Shown here piece after piece: positions 46,170 through 59,915 of a stretch of DNA of 64,000 nt (position 1 is the first letter of the stretch; every line of letters starts with the position of its first letter). This stretch comes from Fasciolopsis buskii (Eukaryota; Platyhelminthes; Trematoda; Plagiorchiida; Fasciolidae). Where the stretch lies: the NCBI GenBank assembly GCA_008360955.1, contig LUCM01005592.1:77164-141163 (forward strand). Direction: 5' to 3'. The position numbers and the translations under genes were made by a program. Under the pieces are notes generated by a model, which saw only the letters and a list, made by a program, of their open reading frames with translations, searched no databases and had not been told where the DNA came from.

Positions 46170-46768
46170 CTGCGTGTTTACTGGTACACATAAACACACA
46201 ACTAATCATGAGAATAGCTGAACTTTGGTCGTACCAATCTCCGGTAAAAAAATAACGGATATTAGGAATTACTCTGAGCATGGACAGTGCACCGGTAAGC
46301 ATTCACACGATTAAGGTTGTGTGATGAAGTTTATAAATTTCAGCGATTGATTAGTTGTGTACCAATGTTTCTGTGATGGCCCCAGTGATTTGGGAAAGTT
46401 GTGTTGATCGTAGCCCAGGTTGTTTGTTTGCGTGAAGCACTCAGAGTTGTAATTTGGGATTAGATCGCAAACCTTTCATCACCAGTAGACGTGACAGTCT
46501 TGGTGCTTGGTCTCGGTTTTCCCGGAGGAATTTGCAAGCTAGCTCAAATAAGAAAATCCTTCCCCAACATGTTTCTCACGAGACTATTCAACTACTAAAG
46601 GGTGCTACCATCTACCGCTGTCACGGATGATATCACCTTGACTGATGATGAAAGGTGCGCATTGTAGTGTATTGATTAGACCTTTGCACATAAAGGTAGT
46701 ATTTCAGCCAAAAATATCATGGGAAAAGGATTTACACTCATCATCTCTTGAAAGGGAAGAAAAATCCG
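46170..46768. other. Spacer, nothing recognised
   Basis: Downstream flank of pseudogene 2. No clear feature. Confidence 0.4.
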
Positions 46769-46769
46769 T

Positions 46770-48510
46770 CAAATGTACCATAGCAGCACTTGGGATAGGT
46801 TGCTCAAAAAGTCTACGGAAATCCAGTCGCAGTCCGCAATGATGCAGGCTTTGTAATGTACAATAGAATTCCTGCGTAGATTAATACTGAAGGGTGTGGG
46901 ACGAAGAGCGAAACGGGAGAACGGCACTATGATAGCTCGTCGTGCAACGATTTGTGAAAACATTTCGTTGGTAAACTCTTCGCATTCGGATAGGTGTCGG
47001 TCATGCGCTTTAATGGCTAATTCGTTTAATGGTTCGAACGACATATCTAATATCTGAACATCTCAGATGAAAAATGTCGATGTCTTTCTTGAGTAACTCT
47101 ACAAAGGTAACAGAAAAATAGAAAAGAACCCTTAGATATTTCAAAGAATCAACCCTGGCAAGTGTTTCTGGGCCGATGAGAAACGATTCAGATTGGGCGG
47201 CTGACCGAGAAAGTGAAAGAACAAACATTCGCAACATTCAGATATGACAATATTCTAGCCGGCTTGAACAGATGCGAAGAGAAAATAAATAAGGGAAAAA
47301 ATAGCACCCTGAATCACTCCTGAGTCCTTAACTAACGCTTTTGATATTTTGCTTCTTCATCGAGTAAACTGGGATTGGTTAGCACAGCAACCAAACAGAA
47401 ATGCAAGTAATGGACCGAGGCGGCAAAAATATTTCCGACTCGAGAAGCAGAACTGACAGCGAACAGAGACGACTGCAGAGAAATAGTCTAAGAAGTTCTT
47501 CGATGAGACTAAGGACCTACAAATATGAAGCAAAGGAGTGTTGATAGCATGCCGAAATGAACCTGTTAGCTTTGCAAGCATCCTGAACTGAAGGCGTCAG
47601 GAAGACTCATAGAAGAATCTGTAAGATTAAACAAAGCAAGCTCTGTCAATATAAGGTTGGAAGAAGTTAAGACAAGGAAATAAAAGAATTCAAATAAGTG
47701 GTAAAAATACTAGAATTTAGATGAGAACAATGGCGAAGAGTCGGTAGAAGTTGGGGCTAGAAAATTAGCCTGAGTTGGTAATTAAAGAAGTGAATTTATG
47801 ATTCAAGATCGGTCCACGAAGCTTTAGATGAGAGGAAGATGGATTGTCAGGAAATTTTAATGCTTCCGATAAACTTAAACATCCCTTCAGTAGAAAAATG
47901 TGCCGAGGCTTGTCCTCACCCGGTACAAGTGCAATTTGATACGTACTTAGAAGTACGGATGAAAGCGTGATTAATGATATCGACATTTGCAGAACAATTC
48001 CTGGATGGCCTTTCTTTCCACACAGAAGTCGAATGCCTTGCTATGGGAATCAGTGGTTCTTGCCATTCAAGTGTTGACTGGCGAACTTGGTCTTAACAAG
48101 TTTGATTTCAGCCTTGGTTATGGCAAAAATATATTGAAAACATGAATTGTCACAGAATTTGTTAGATTGTCCCTTCCTTCGCCTTAGTGACTACAGTAAG
48201 TGAGATTGGATGGGACCATTTGAGACGAATGGGATATCTAGCGAACAGAAAAAGTCAAAGATCACGTTGGGTTCTTTTCTGAAACTGTAAATTAGCAAAG
48301 TTTCTAAAAAGAATCAAGAAAACTGTCGAACGAGATTGAAGTTAACATGTGAGACATTAGGGATGCGGATTTGGATTTCACTTGTTTGATTGAAAAAATG
48401 TCAAAATGACCGGGAGTATATATTCGGTCTTACCGTGAGCAGAAAAATCATCGCTCGTTGAACCGGGTGCACGCAGTTTCAGGGATAACAATTGAAGATA
48501 GTTGGTGATA
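46770..48510 (-). mobile_element. CR1-like LINE remnant, reverse strand (endonuclease end plus RT)
   Basis: The same family as 1745-4023 and 52920-54600. Read on the - strand from the right: an endonuclease end (ALKLRAPGSTSDD near 48480, matching the SSDH region of the first copy), a linker, RT with SGVIQGAIFSLIYFL near 47300 (the SGV.QG..LSP motif), ISECCECLF and SLKYLRVLF (47010-47237), and the C-terminal DRHLSECEEFTNEMF segment (46769-47044). Many stops and frameshifts make it inactive. Endonuclease sequence may extend further right, but I could not follow it. Confidence 0.7.
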
Positions 48511-50920
48511 ATTTTTCTAAAATGGAATACGCAAATATCTATCAAACCAAATGCATTTACTGATGCGTCACCGAAATGGTCTACGACACTGCATAGACTA
48601 TTCTCAGAAAACGGAATACTAAAAGGTTAAGTGAAATCAAAAGATGTTGTAGTCTTGTGTTGCAGTCTAAAAAAGGTTGTTTGAACGTGCAGTATAATTG
48701 CGCTGTTATGACTAGAAAACCTGGGATGACACTGAGATTCCAGGATGTCAGGTCGGCTACGGGTTTGTTACTTTCTATGCGAGAAACATTTTATGCATAT
48801 CACTGCACCACCTCCGGTTTTCTTCTTGTTGGATACTGTATTCTGTCAGTGTGGTTTGAACCTGTTGATCTACACGAGTGAATCAGCAACATTCGGATTG
48901 AGCCACTGTTCTTGAATGTAGATGACACAAGCCTGAGCATGAATTAATGATTGGGATACGAAGGACAGATCCGACATCTTCGTGAACAGGAGATGAGTGC
49001 TGGTACTCTACAACGTCGGAATGAACATCTTGATTAGAGCGGTACTCTTAAGATCTATCTGTCAGCTGGGGCGAGTGATTCTTCTCGATGGAACAGAACA
49101 TCACAAGGATGTAACAATGCCGAATGAAGGATTTAAGCCAATGAGGATCTAAAACAGTAATACTTTCAAACCATTTTGATGGTAAACAGAGGTCATAATA
49201 GAGCCAAATTTTCACAAAGAAACAGTGATGTTGGTGACACAGGGTTATGGCTCAGTCACTCAGTAGGAGCACTGCCTCAACACCTGGCTAAAAGAGCTTT
49301 GTTTTTTATACGGAAAGTTTTTAGTAATGAAGCTGAAACAGGTCTAGAATATAGAACTGCAACCAAACTGTTTTGGCTTACGGGAAGCGAGTGTGGTCGA
49401 TTGCAACTTGAGAGCATTGCGTCCCAGCTTGGGGACAACGAAAGAGTGGTCTGGCTTTCGGTACGCGTTCAGGGACGAACAGGAAGATTGCTCTAAACGA
49501 AGACCAAAGAAGAAACAGTAGGCAATAACCCGAAAGGATCCATATAAATCACTTATTTGTGACAAATAATCGATCATCACGTTGGCCTACCCGAAGCTGT
49601 TTGATGGTTCATCTATGATTAAGGAGTATGGGTCTGAACTAGAATCGAGACGACCGATTAAGACTGCCAGAATTAGTAGTCGCGATGATAAGTTTTCAAA
49701 ATCGAAGCATCATGCGAACTGAATACCTAGTCTCTGCAGCGTCACTATCTTCGCGATGCATGTTGTATTTAGGATTGTGATTGAGGTTAGTTAGTAGGCC
49801 AATAAGGTTAACTCGGATCGCGTCTCAATCATTTCACAGTTGGTCACGCGAACCATTCGGTAGCTTTTGAGTGGTGGGGACCCCCTAACCAAAACGAACG
49901 CAATGAATTGAATGAATGATAAAAGAATTAACAGAATAGCAGATAAAATAGAACAATGACAGCGATAGCATTAGTGATGGTAGAGATGACGATTCATGGT
50001 CCGGAGAAGGAAATTTATTGCGACTTCATTTGATCCCAGCTTTCGTTGCATTAAAGTCAATCAAATTTGATTTCTTCTTTCCATAAGCACGAGATTATTG
50101 GTTGGATGTGAAATCTTACAGTTACAGAAGAAAAGGAAGCAATCAATCATACTGTGTCTAGAAATTTCTGGTCAAAACTGCACAAACTAGGACAAACTGA
50201 TGGTTTCCATCTACATCAGAATCCTCATCCTTAAAGCTGTGTGACAGTGATAATCAGGGCTTTCTCAATGCCAAATTATAAGCAGTAAAACAACTTGTTT
50301 TACCTTGCAGTATGTTTGAAAAACGTGTGACCTGCAACCGTTCGTTCCGATGGAAAACGGACCATTTGACCGCAGCAATATCTGAGAGAATTTGCCGAGC
50401 AATCACGTCCAAGTTTGGTCTGACCTGGAACCCCCGAGATTTGTTGTGCTAGACCATAGTTCCTAAAACCAAACCGTTTCACTTGTCTTATAGTAGCAAA
50501 TCATTGATACAACTAATCGTATGGTGTCAGTCGTAACAATTCACGATTGTGGATTCTCAAGTGATCGGAGAAATTGAAAATATCAGCCCTCTAGAGAAGG
50601 TTTTCAGATTGAATCAACATGGGGGAAGTTCGTGTCAACTGATTATTGTGCGCTTAATTTTTTCTGTGCACTCTGCCTCGTGCTTAAGACCAACTGACCG
50701 GTAAATACGTAAATCTTTTGATTTACTCGGCTACTTTGATGTCTTTTTCTACGCATGAGTGGAAAAAACATGAAAAAAACAATTCGAGTAGGTTAAGAGT
50801 TGACGCATCGTTTAATCGACACCAAATGCAACACCTGGGGCACAGTGAATGTCCAGAAAGTCTAAGATTATTACGGGATGAAATTAGATCAACAGGTGTC
50901 ATATAAAATGGGACTTCCGC
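48511..50920. other. Purine-rich stretch, no recognised gene
   Basis: The + strand is purine-rich like the neighbouring - strand LINE copies, so decayed LINE 5' sequence is possible, but no motif was read. The frame 49176-49496 has no recognised domain. Confidence 0.35.
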
Positions 50921-50924
50921 TTCC

Positions 50925-51018
50925 CAAATGCACACTGAAAGTTTGACACCATGGTCTGGAATCGAACCGGTGATCTTCCACATGCCACGTAGATGCTGTA
51001 ACGATAACCTGAGTGCAA
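50925..51018 (-). mobile_element. tRNA-like SINE of a second family
   Basis: On the - strand a perfect B box GGTTCGATTCC (complement of 50958-50968) is preceded at tRNA-like distance by TTGCACTCAGGTTATCG (51003-51018), a degenerate A box. It shares no other sequence with the hammerhead SINE and has no ribozyme core, so it is a separate tRNA-derived element or tRNA pseudogene. The 3' extent is undefined. Confidence 0.45.
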
Positions 51019-51479
51019 CTGATTTCTCTAAGGCAAATTCCACGAGTGCACGTTCAATTTGGTGCAGTCACTATTCCAAATAGAATTAGGGAATGTCCTA
51101 GTTTTAGTCACTGGATTAACTTCACTAGACAAGTTCAAATGGGAGCGACCATTGCTGTTGGTCACAAACCAAAGGACAGTTTCACGGTAAATTCAAACAT
51201 TCTGGGAACAACAAGAGAAGCCAAGTAATTTGTGGAAATCATAAATCAAATTACATATCACGAACCGACTTTCGGATGCACAATGCGTAGTGCGCAGCTG
51301 AACTTTTCAATGACAATCAATGAAGACAAGAATGAGATAGTTATAATGATGAGCAATTTAAACACCCCGGCACCTTTCATCAAGCCAAAAAACGATGAAT
51401 ATTTGACTACCTGAACCATCATTAGTTGTTCTAGCCAAGGAAGTTTCAAGAATCCCATCTGATAGTATCACACTTCCGA

Positions 51480-52520
51480 AAATAAAATTCCAACAGAATT
51501 ATTAATCCTAGCTCATTGAAGAAATCGCTGTATTTCACACAAGATATATTGTACTGTAGGAATGTGAAGAATAAGAGAAAAAACCGACTGACTGAAAATT
51601 GAGCTGTAGAGCATTGCATCATCCGCATGCTTAAGAAGACCAGCACGTGGTTCAGTAACCAAATCACCAAGGTAGGTAGGGAAAGAATAAAGCAAAAGGG
51701 CAGCTGTTTGAATAGAATCAGAGCTGTTGAATACGGGACGCGATTGGTCATGATTAAATTACGTTCGTTGTATCTTATGAAAAGGTAATCTTCCGACCAC
51801 GACACCTTAGTAGAGAGAAAGGAGTATCAAGTCGAGGGCACAGGAATAATCTAAAATGATACCGCAGACCGATTTCACGTAGCTGTTAAAATGTTTGGAA
51901 ATAAAGTGTCAGAATAAAGTGACTGCATCCGGAATACACCTGTTTCTTTCATACCCAGAGTGAAATTATTCACAAGGGATAAAAAGGAACAGACGAGAAG
52001 AGTTACGGCCCTCCCGTTTGATTAATTTGGGAGTAAAAGAGGTAATGACGATGGGGCGAAAGTGTCCTGATAATTTTCGATGTTTTGTGTTTGAAAATGG
52101 GAACAACCTGTGCGGATTTTCATAGAGCTGGGATAGATCCAACGAGAAAAAATTTGTTGAGAAACGCGGTAATATCAGCTAAAATATAGATTGCCTAAAA
52201 ATGGATAACAGTAGAATTTATTCTGTCTGAATCCACTGCGGATGCAGCCTTTAGAGATCAAGACAGCATGAATAACCCCTCTGAAGAGACGGATTCATGT
52301 TCTATGCTAGCCGGCATGATGCAGGATGACATGGTCTCGGAGAATGGGTGGACAAGCGTGGCATTCAGAATGTCAGTATTCGAATTGCATCATATAACAC
52401 ATTGGTATCACGTACAGAACAAAACGGAGATATATACAAGTTATCGATTATACCAGGCCACGATAAGAGTAAAATCAGGGATAACCTTAAATCAACACAT
52501 AGTCGAGGCTATTGCTGGAG
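51480..52520 (-). mobile_element. Second-type LINE RT remnant, reverse strand
   Basis: Read on the - strand: SAQVVPIFKHK near 52110 (RT N-terminal strand), a decayed palm segment, LGDLVTEPRAGLLKHADDAM (51612-51676, with HADD at 51618-51629 in place of YADD), and a short thumb segment ending near 51500. It differs in sequence from the three CR1-like copies, so it is another lineage of the same broad class. Several frameshifts make it inactive. A - strand frame at 52637-52870 may be the preceding region, but this is unproven. Confidence 0.65.
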
Positions 52521-52919
52521 AAAGAAGATATTGTTGGACTTGAGTCTTCAACTTACATTAAGCTTAGTCCTGATAAAAGCATTAAAAGTTTTCAAGGCGA
52601 AACAAGTCCTTCCTACTATTGTTGCTGAGCTAAAGTTTATGGATAGAAATCACAAGTGTTCGGGCGAATTCGAGAAATCAGAACGTTGTTTTTGTACGGT
52701 ATTTTCTCTATTAAAGACAATTTTACTGGTAACCAAAACCGAAGTTCTAATCTCGTTGAGTGTTCTTCAACTAAGGGCCACCTGTTAGTTAGCATGCTTG
52801 CTTTCCTTGAACGAGGCCAAATCAAAAGATCACATAAACCACGCCTAATGAGATAATAAAACAAAGCCAATCAGGATGAAGATTCCGGTCGAATAACGAA
52901 TTGCAAGCTATAAGGAAAA

Positions 52920-54600
52920 AATTGTGTTCTATTGTACAGTACTGAATTTGTATACAAAGAATAGTCTTGCATTTCAGTCAAAAAACGGGAGGTTAAAAAT
53001 AAAATAGAAACATTTCACATTCATCACCTTGTAAAAATGTGAAAAATATTCATCAAGGAATAATCAAAGCACATTATAGTAGGTTGTGCAAGAACTGGGC
53101 TAAAATGCAGCCACAGTTTGTCAGAAGGCGTGCCAAATATGCGACATTGGAGTTCCTGCAGATATTGATTCTAAATGGCATGAAATCAAAACCGGATCGT
53201 GCAGAAATATGAGAGCGGCAATTTGAAAAGTCGTTGTGCAGAGAATCTATAGGATCAAAAAGAATTTCGTGGGCGAATTTCTCACAAGCAGATAAGTGCT
53301 GATTGAAGGACAATTCAGGTAGTGGTACGAAGGATACACAGCTAATAATCGATAGCCCCCGGCGAAGAATATCAAAGTCATCATTTGAGTAAACCTGGAA
53401 AAATAAAAGGAAAACAGTGAAGAAGGACTGTAAAAACACATGGGAAAACAAATCGAGAGACTGTGCTCTGTTGCACCTTGAAGTGTCGAAACTTCCTGAT
53501 TTGAAATGACAACCATCGGAGATTCTCTACACAGGCAGAAATGTGAGAAGTCCACTTCAGGTTTTTATCAATAGTAAATCCCAGATATTTCACAAAATCA
53601 ACCCTGGTAACAGTTTTTGAGTTAATGGAAGACTTTTCGGATAGGTAAGCTGACCTAGGGAGAGAGAACAAACATTCGAAATCTTTAGATATGTTGAGAG
53701 TTAAACCAGCTCGCGCAGAGCAATCATAAATAGAAGATAGGTCGTCAGAAAGGTTTTGAAAATCATCGTTCCTTGAAAAGGCTTGAGACAGAAGCATCAT
53801 CGGCTAGCTTAAACAGACGACAAGGGGAGCCTGGTTGATAAGTCGCTGATGTAGGAAGAGAAAAGAAACGGTGAAAGAACAGCACCCTGTAGAACACCTG
53901 AGTTGTTAACCAACGGCTTTGAAGTTATAACGGCCATTCATGTGCACTGGGTCCGGTTTGCAAATTAATCAGACAGCCATGCCAGTAAAGAACCGGGACA
54001 AGCAAATGTTCTTAATTTGTGAAGTACAAGAAACCGTGGGACAGAATCAAATTCTGAAGAACAGTCCGGAAAGGTGCAATGCACAGATTTCATTGATGCT
54101 TCTCAGGACTGAATGAGGGAGGCGATAGGATTCAAAGTGGACTTGTTAGATCTACAGGATAGTCAATAGAAAGTAGACGCTTAAGTATAGCAGGGGCTCC
54201 ATTAGTTTAGGACCAGAAGATGTTGAGGTGATGGGACGAAAAGGTTTTACTGAAGCAGTAGAACTGGTAGATTTAAGGAGGGGAATAATAGTGACGGGTC
54301 TCCAACAGTCAGAGGTAGAAGAAGATCTTAATAATGAATTAATCAGAGAAGTAAATGCATCGGCCAGAGCCACAGCACCATGCCTTAAATCAGCTGAGGA
54401 CAGACTGTTAGGACCAACCTCTGTGGTAATTTTAGTGGTGCGCATAAGGTCGAGCACCTCCTCCTTAGAAAAACCTGTCCAAATATGACTGATGTATGGG
54501 TGGAAGGATGGTCGGTTAATTTCAGGAGACAGCAGCAATGACTGACGAATTTTAGAGCAGCCAGTCGAAAGGCATTCAGCCAAAGAACCCTATGTCATGA
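52920..54600 (-). mobile_element. CR1-like LINE remnant, reverse strand (RT plus 3' UTR)
   Basis: On the - strand: an RT N-terminal part (54152-54583: FSKEEVLDLMRTTKITTEVG, DCWRPVTIIPLLKSTSS), NNSGVLQGAVLSPFLFS near 53880-53905, a LADD box at 53796-53807 (Y to L at the first position), ARAGLTLNISKDFECLF, FVKYLGFTIDKNLKW, and the C-terminal HLSACEKFAHEILFDP. A 3' UTR matching the + strand copy at 3864-4023 ends near 52920. It begins mid-element, so it is 5'-truncated as is usual for LINEs. A frameshift lies next to the LADD box. It is the same family as 1745-4023. Confidence 0.85.
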
Positions 54601-54609
54601 GAAGTCAGT

Positions 54610-57600
54610 ATATTTCCCATTGGGATGGATGGATGAACTTTCTCGGGAAGCTCCAGAAGCCTCGGCTGACTGACGAAAACGAACGCCGAATTGCCGTGTG
54701 ATCTTTAATTGAACTTACCATCCACACACGCTCCTATCGAGTGAAATGTGATTCTAGTGATGAACGTCGTTAATTCTCACAAACCTTTTACAATCACATC
54801 AACTAATACAAATCAATCCCTAAAGATTATACACTGCGTGTGCCCACACTAGAAATTTCTGGTAGCCTAGAATTCCGCCTTGTAACCGCCTGTTTTCATG
54901 GCCACATCCATCGCTGATTCGTGAAGTTGATGCCCCTGGGATAGAAAGTACTCAAAAGACACACCGGTTTTTTAATGTTTTTCGCTGAGAGTTTGAGTAA
55001 ATGCTCCAGTTCACAAGCGCAACCATATTTACTGGTGGTATTTTATGATAGACAAACTAATAGGATGAAAAATGGGATATTACTTTAAGTCATTTTTTCG
55101 GTGGTCCTGGAGACTAGTATAAAACTAATTACATTCATATATGATGCCATGGAGCAAAGTCCCGTAGTCTAAAATAAGTTAAACGCAAGACAACAACGTA
55201 TAAGCTGTAATCGCATCAAGTTTTGCACAGCATGCTTCGGATTGACAGGAGTGACCTGGCATTCTCTAAATGAAGAAAGGACAATGCATTTTTCACGGTC
55301 GATTGAAATGCACGCATTCAAAACGTTTTACAGAACAGCGATATTGTTTGTTGGTAAGAAGCCATTAGTAGATACGTTGAATGTCAACAAAGGTGACCTT
55401 TCATCTGTTGAAATTTGAAATCAGTTGCCTGCAAAAGCTGGTATTTTGGTTGAGATGAAGCTGATAGAGTGACAGTGAGTAAATTACTTCTGGTACTTTC
55501 TATTTATCTCGTCAACATTTCCCCCGAATTTTGATAGAGTTCTGAAACTCTGAGCACCTGAGAACCCCTGAATATTGTGGCTTGCAAAATACTGGACTAT
55601 TGGCTCACCTGACTCCCAAAGTCCTGTCGGTTTTAGCCCATCTCTGGAGGATAGTGAGAAACGGCAATTGTCATGTTCGCATCAGTGGTGTGTGTCTGTC
55701 ACCTGTTCAAATCTATTCACTTAGAAAATTTCAAAACAATAATTTTACACAGTTAGTTTTGTTATCCTCGGTGTAAATCATGAAAGTTTTCCAATAATCT
55801 GACATTTTCTAACACGCTTCCGGAAAACCTCATCCAGTTTCTTGATGGGTAAAATTTAAGCCATGCTAGATCCTTGTTATGTCTGACGTTTTGGTTAGTT
55901 ATTTATTCAGTGCCTAACTTATTATTCTTCGAATTGCAACTTTCATTGCAATCCGGTTTATACGCATAACCTTCACTAAAAAAATACCAGACGGGAGTTT
56001 TGCACTGACTAGAGCACGTCAGTTGTGTACATTCTTCAAGAGCTTACAGGATTTGAATCCGAAATTTCCAAATAGGAGGTGCGCGTGTTATCGCTGCATC
56101 ATCGACGTCAAATATAGCCAAACACCTCTATGAATCAGTTGCTGACTGCTACCCATACTCCGTCCAAAGTTACTGCTTGGGAAGCTTCACATGCTGAAAA
56201 TTTCTTGACCTGCTCACCAATGTTTTGCTTTCGAAACGTTCGGTAGTTCGCCAATAGGGATAACATTTAGTGATCTAACCGGTCGCAGACGTCTTATTTC
56301 CCTCTATTTTTTCTAGTAACCTTCGACGATTTTCAGTCCATGATGAATTAAGTTTCTGTTTTCCGTCAGAAAATGGCCCGTGTCATTGAGAAATGCCGTT
56401 AAGTATCCTCGAGGTATCGGTTGGTATTAGCGATTGTTCACTCTTCGTCTCAACATCATAGACTAATTTTTACCAACGTGTCCACATGTCTACCTATACT
56501 TACTTCGACCATCCATCACACAGTAAGTAATTCCTACATTTTTTAAGGTTTGCTTTCTACTCTTCAGTATTTTATTTAAGAAATCAGTATTTATTTGTCT
56601 ATACAATTCATTTTTATTGTACGAGCTACCATGAGCAATGCACGAACCATCATTTCAACGAATTTTCGGCAATAATCGATCGACTAAAGTATTGGATTGG
56701 ACGCTTTTTGTGAGTGCAACGGGAAAATAGATTAGTTACGAAAGGCTTTAAGAAAGTTCTACTCTCCAATACGGATGTCCAGTCGAAATTTGAGAAAAAG
56801 TATATTCCACCTCAAGCGGTAGAATGGATAAAATCAACTTCATGTTTAGCTTCAATGTGTTTATTTGATTTGCATCATAAGATTTGTCACTGTTGGTAGG
56901 CTTGCTCATCTAAAAGTGACGTTGACGATGATGGGAGCAGACTGACCCGGTTCTAAGACACGAAACCGAATAACTAAGTGAGAACATATTCAACAAGATT
57001 TATTCGAATCAAGTATTCCAACGGATTGAGCGCTATTCATCGGCCCCGGTTAGACTAAATGCAAGTTTCTGTCCCATCAGTATTTTACATATATTACCCA
57101 GCTTACTCAGCTTGGTAGACTGGTGGAATTTGTATTGATTAAACTGCATTCTGAGGACAGGAGTGCGCTTATTCCAGCCCAGCCCATTGGTGTTAAACAT
57201 TCCAAGCCAGAGGCCATTCAACTATAGAGGATTTTGCAGTGTCGTCTCTCTAATATATCGTGGCATGTGCGAGAAAAGAAATCATCTCTAACAGGCAACC
57301 TTTTGTTAATTTGATTTGCTTACTAATAAAATGACCACGCAAATCACTTTTGGAGACAGAAGTTTCAACCAAGTGGGAGGTGTCAACTGGAGGCCTTTGA
57401 TATTTATATTATAACGTAATCGGTATGCATAATCATACTGGTAGATAAGTCAAAGACGAAGCCATCTAAAGAAAACGTCGGCGAATTTACCGTCTTTATG
57501 GACTAGCATGCACTAGGATGTTGCAATAAAACACAAGGCTTCTGGAAGTAAACTTAACTGCCCCAATTTACGCTTCCGTAACGTGCAAAATACAGAAATT

Positions 57601-58380
57601 TGGGGTACTGTTCACATCTGCAGACCGGTTTAAAATTAGTATTGCCTCTATAGAATAAAAATAAAGCTGATGATGCGACCGGCTTTAGTGACCGGCTAAT
57701 TCGACCATATTGTGATTTCGGCCAATAGACTTTGCACTGAAATTCCCACAAGATACATCCGTTATTCAAGATACTCCGGCGTGAACTCAATTCCGATACA
57801 CTAGCTGACGATGCTATTTATGAATACTTGAAACAAACATCTAGAGGGTCATCCAACTTCGGATTCTAAGAGCATTTCGGTACACTTCGGTTTGAATAGC
57901 CTATAACCTTGCAACAAAGTGTTTCAGTTGTCACCTGAAAGCAATGGGCAACAAAGTAAGAAAAAAAGAGAACAAAATGACAAAAACTCGTTTGCATAAT
58001 ACTAAGTTGAACAATCACAAAGAAGACAAGATACTTCGGACGAAAGAAAACTACGGACTCCGATGTTGAGCTATATCGTCTACCTTCCAACCATCATCTG
58101 GAGAGATTTTGTGGACCCCAACCCGACAGTTTGAATACGTCTACAAGAGACAACCTACTGACTAACTCTATCGTAGTTTTTTAACCATGTCGGCTTCTGG
58201 TCCTCTTCACCTAACTTCCAAAAGTTTCTCACCTGGAAAAACGGCAAACAACAAGTGATTCACCGAGTGATAATTGAGTCCTGTACATGAATGAGGACAT
58301 CAGGTTAGATACAACCAATCAAGTAACTCAACCTGTCCACCTCTTCCATCTGCTTCGCTACAAGAACAAGTTTAGGCCTA
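54610..58380. other. Intergenic, no recognised gene
   Basis: 54617-54720 weakly resembles the repeat at 9439-9514 (ATGGATGGATGAACTTTC, then a GACGAAAA element). A B-box-like GATTCAAATCC on the - strand near 56055 is preceded by no convincing A box. No gene was recognised elsewhere in the stretch. Confidence 0.4.
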
Positions 58381-58388
58381 GATTCAAT

Positions 58389-59915
58389 CTAATTCTGCAA
58401 TAGAATTTTACAATTCAAAAGTGTAAAACACATCCCAATCATATCTGCACTATCGTTCACATTACCAATAAAAAACTGCAACTTACTTGGATCTTTATTC
58501 AGTACCAAAACAGCATTCGCATGTTTCAAGTCAGATATTCCTGTCTGAGCAAATATCAGTGCTACTATTCTTACATGAGGATAGGACTTTCTCCATAACC
58601 GTCTCAATGACAAAGTTAAAAAGGAAAGGAGAACGAGAGGGACCCTGATGAGCATCACTTCTCAAGTTGAACCCGTGTAAAATGTCTCTATAAGTAGGAA
58701 CTTGACTTCGGCTATTCGCACGAGTGAAAGGGCTTACTCTGGCCCATCCTTCCATGACAGGTAGTGCCAAAGAATCTAGTCGGATGCCGCTTTGAAATCC
58801 CGAATTTAATCTTGCGTCTACGGAATATGTGCCTATGTTCTAAGACTTGTCGCAATGTGAAAATATGGTCAGTACAACCCCAACGGGACGAAAACCGGTT
58901 AGGTTCTCACACACGCCTTTCGTGAGTACTGGATACTCAGCGGAGGATAATGCCTGAAACTAGTTTCGATGCAACAATTACCGAACTAGTTCCTCGGTGG
59001 TCTTCATATGACAGTCTATGATTTTTCTTACAAATTCGCACAATCACGGATTCACGACATTCCTTAGGAATCTCTTCCTTTTCAAAAGTGATCCCGGAAG
59101 TTTTGTTAACACTTCGTTCATCACCTCCGTTGCGGATGAATAGTTAGGATTCATGTGCATTAGTTCACTTGGAGGCAGAAGTGAAAGGTCTAGTTTAGCT
59201 GAGGGTCAACTAAACTGCCCCCCAAAGTGTTCTGCACAACTTTCCGGCCGAAGCTTTTGAGAGTGAATCCGTTTTGTCGTCGGATTTCATCATCAATTCG
59301 CTTGCGCTTGGTTTCCCTAGGCCAGCATTCCTAATTGGTCAGTAACCGATACGATTATTTCGGAAAATCTAAGCCTTTTCCATTTCCGTAAGCTTTCCCA
59401 TCCACTGTTGTTCCCAGTCATTTCTAAAACTCCTGGTCAGTTTACATCTCAGGCATCTAGGCCCCTTTTTGTATGTCGTATCCGGGATGTTGAATCTGCA
59501 AGTACCTAACAGTGCAACTGAAGTCAAAGACATTCATCGTTTCTGAGGCTAGTGTGGCAAGGAATTCTGCGTGGTAGTTGCTGTCGCGTGCAGAACTTTA
59601 TTGATCTGCTCCCGGTTGTTGCTCGGACCCCGGGCATTTTGTTGGGACGACAGTCGCATTAGGGGTTCCCATTGGAAGTGTAATCGGCGATTATCGTCTA
59701 GACTCATCTGAGCCGGAAAACTGGTTTATATGCTGGTATGGCCGAGCACTAGGTGGAAACAAATACAGGGCCGAACCAAAGCGTGGTCTGAGCACACGGG
59801 TGTGAGCCAGAATGACCGGCAATCCTCGACTGATCCACGGCGCCTGTGATCGAGGTCCATGTGATCCATCTGAGCGCAAGGCTGTGAACACGACTGGGGG
59901 CGCCAGGCGAGTAGA
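58389..59915 (-). mobile_element. LINE remnant of a different clade, reverse strand
   Basis: On the - strand from the right: an endonuclease end at about 59740-59910 (WRPQSCSQPCAQMDHMDLDH, RRRGSVEDCRSFW, CSDHALV, where the D-H pair of the AP-endonuclease fold is readable), a linker with RSFRNDWEQQWMGKLTEMEK near 59380-59450, then RT with IVASKLVSGIIL-type sequence near 58950 in several frames, PSRSPFLFNFVIETVMEK near 58610, and DLKHANAVLVL where DLxYADDxVLL is expected. The YADD is thus destroyed. The motif set is that of the endonuclease/RT proteins common in fluke genomes and is clearly distinct from the CR1-like copies. It is inactive. Confidence 0.8.

Noticed and set aside
57665..57700. 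CTGATGATGCGACCGG as a hammerhead
   Set aside because: No GAAA core and no stem I partner.
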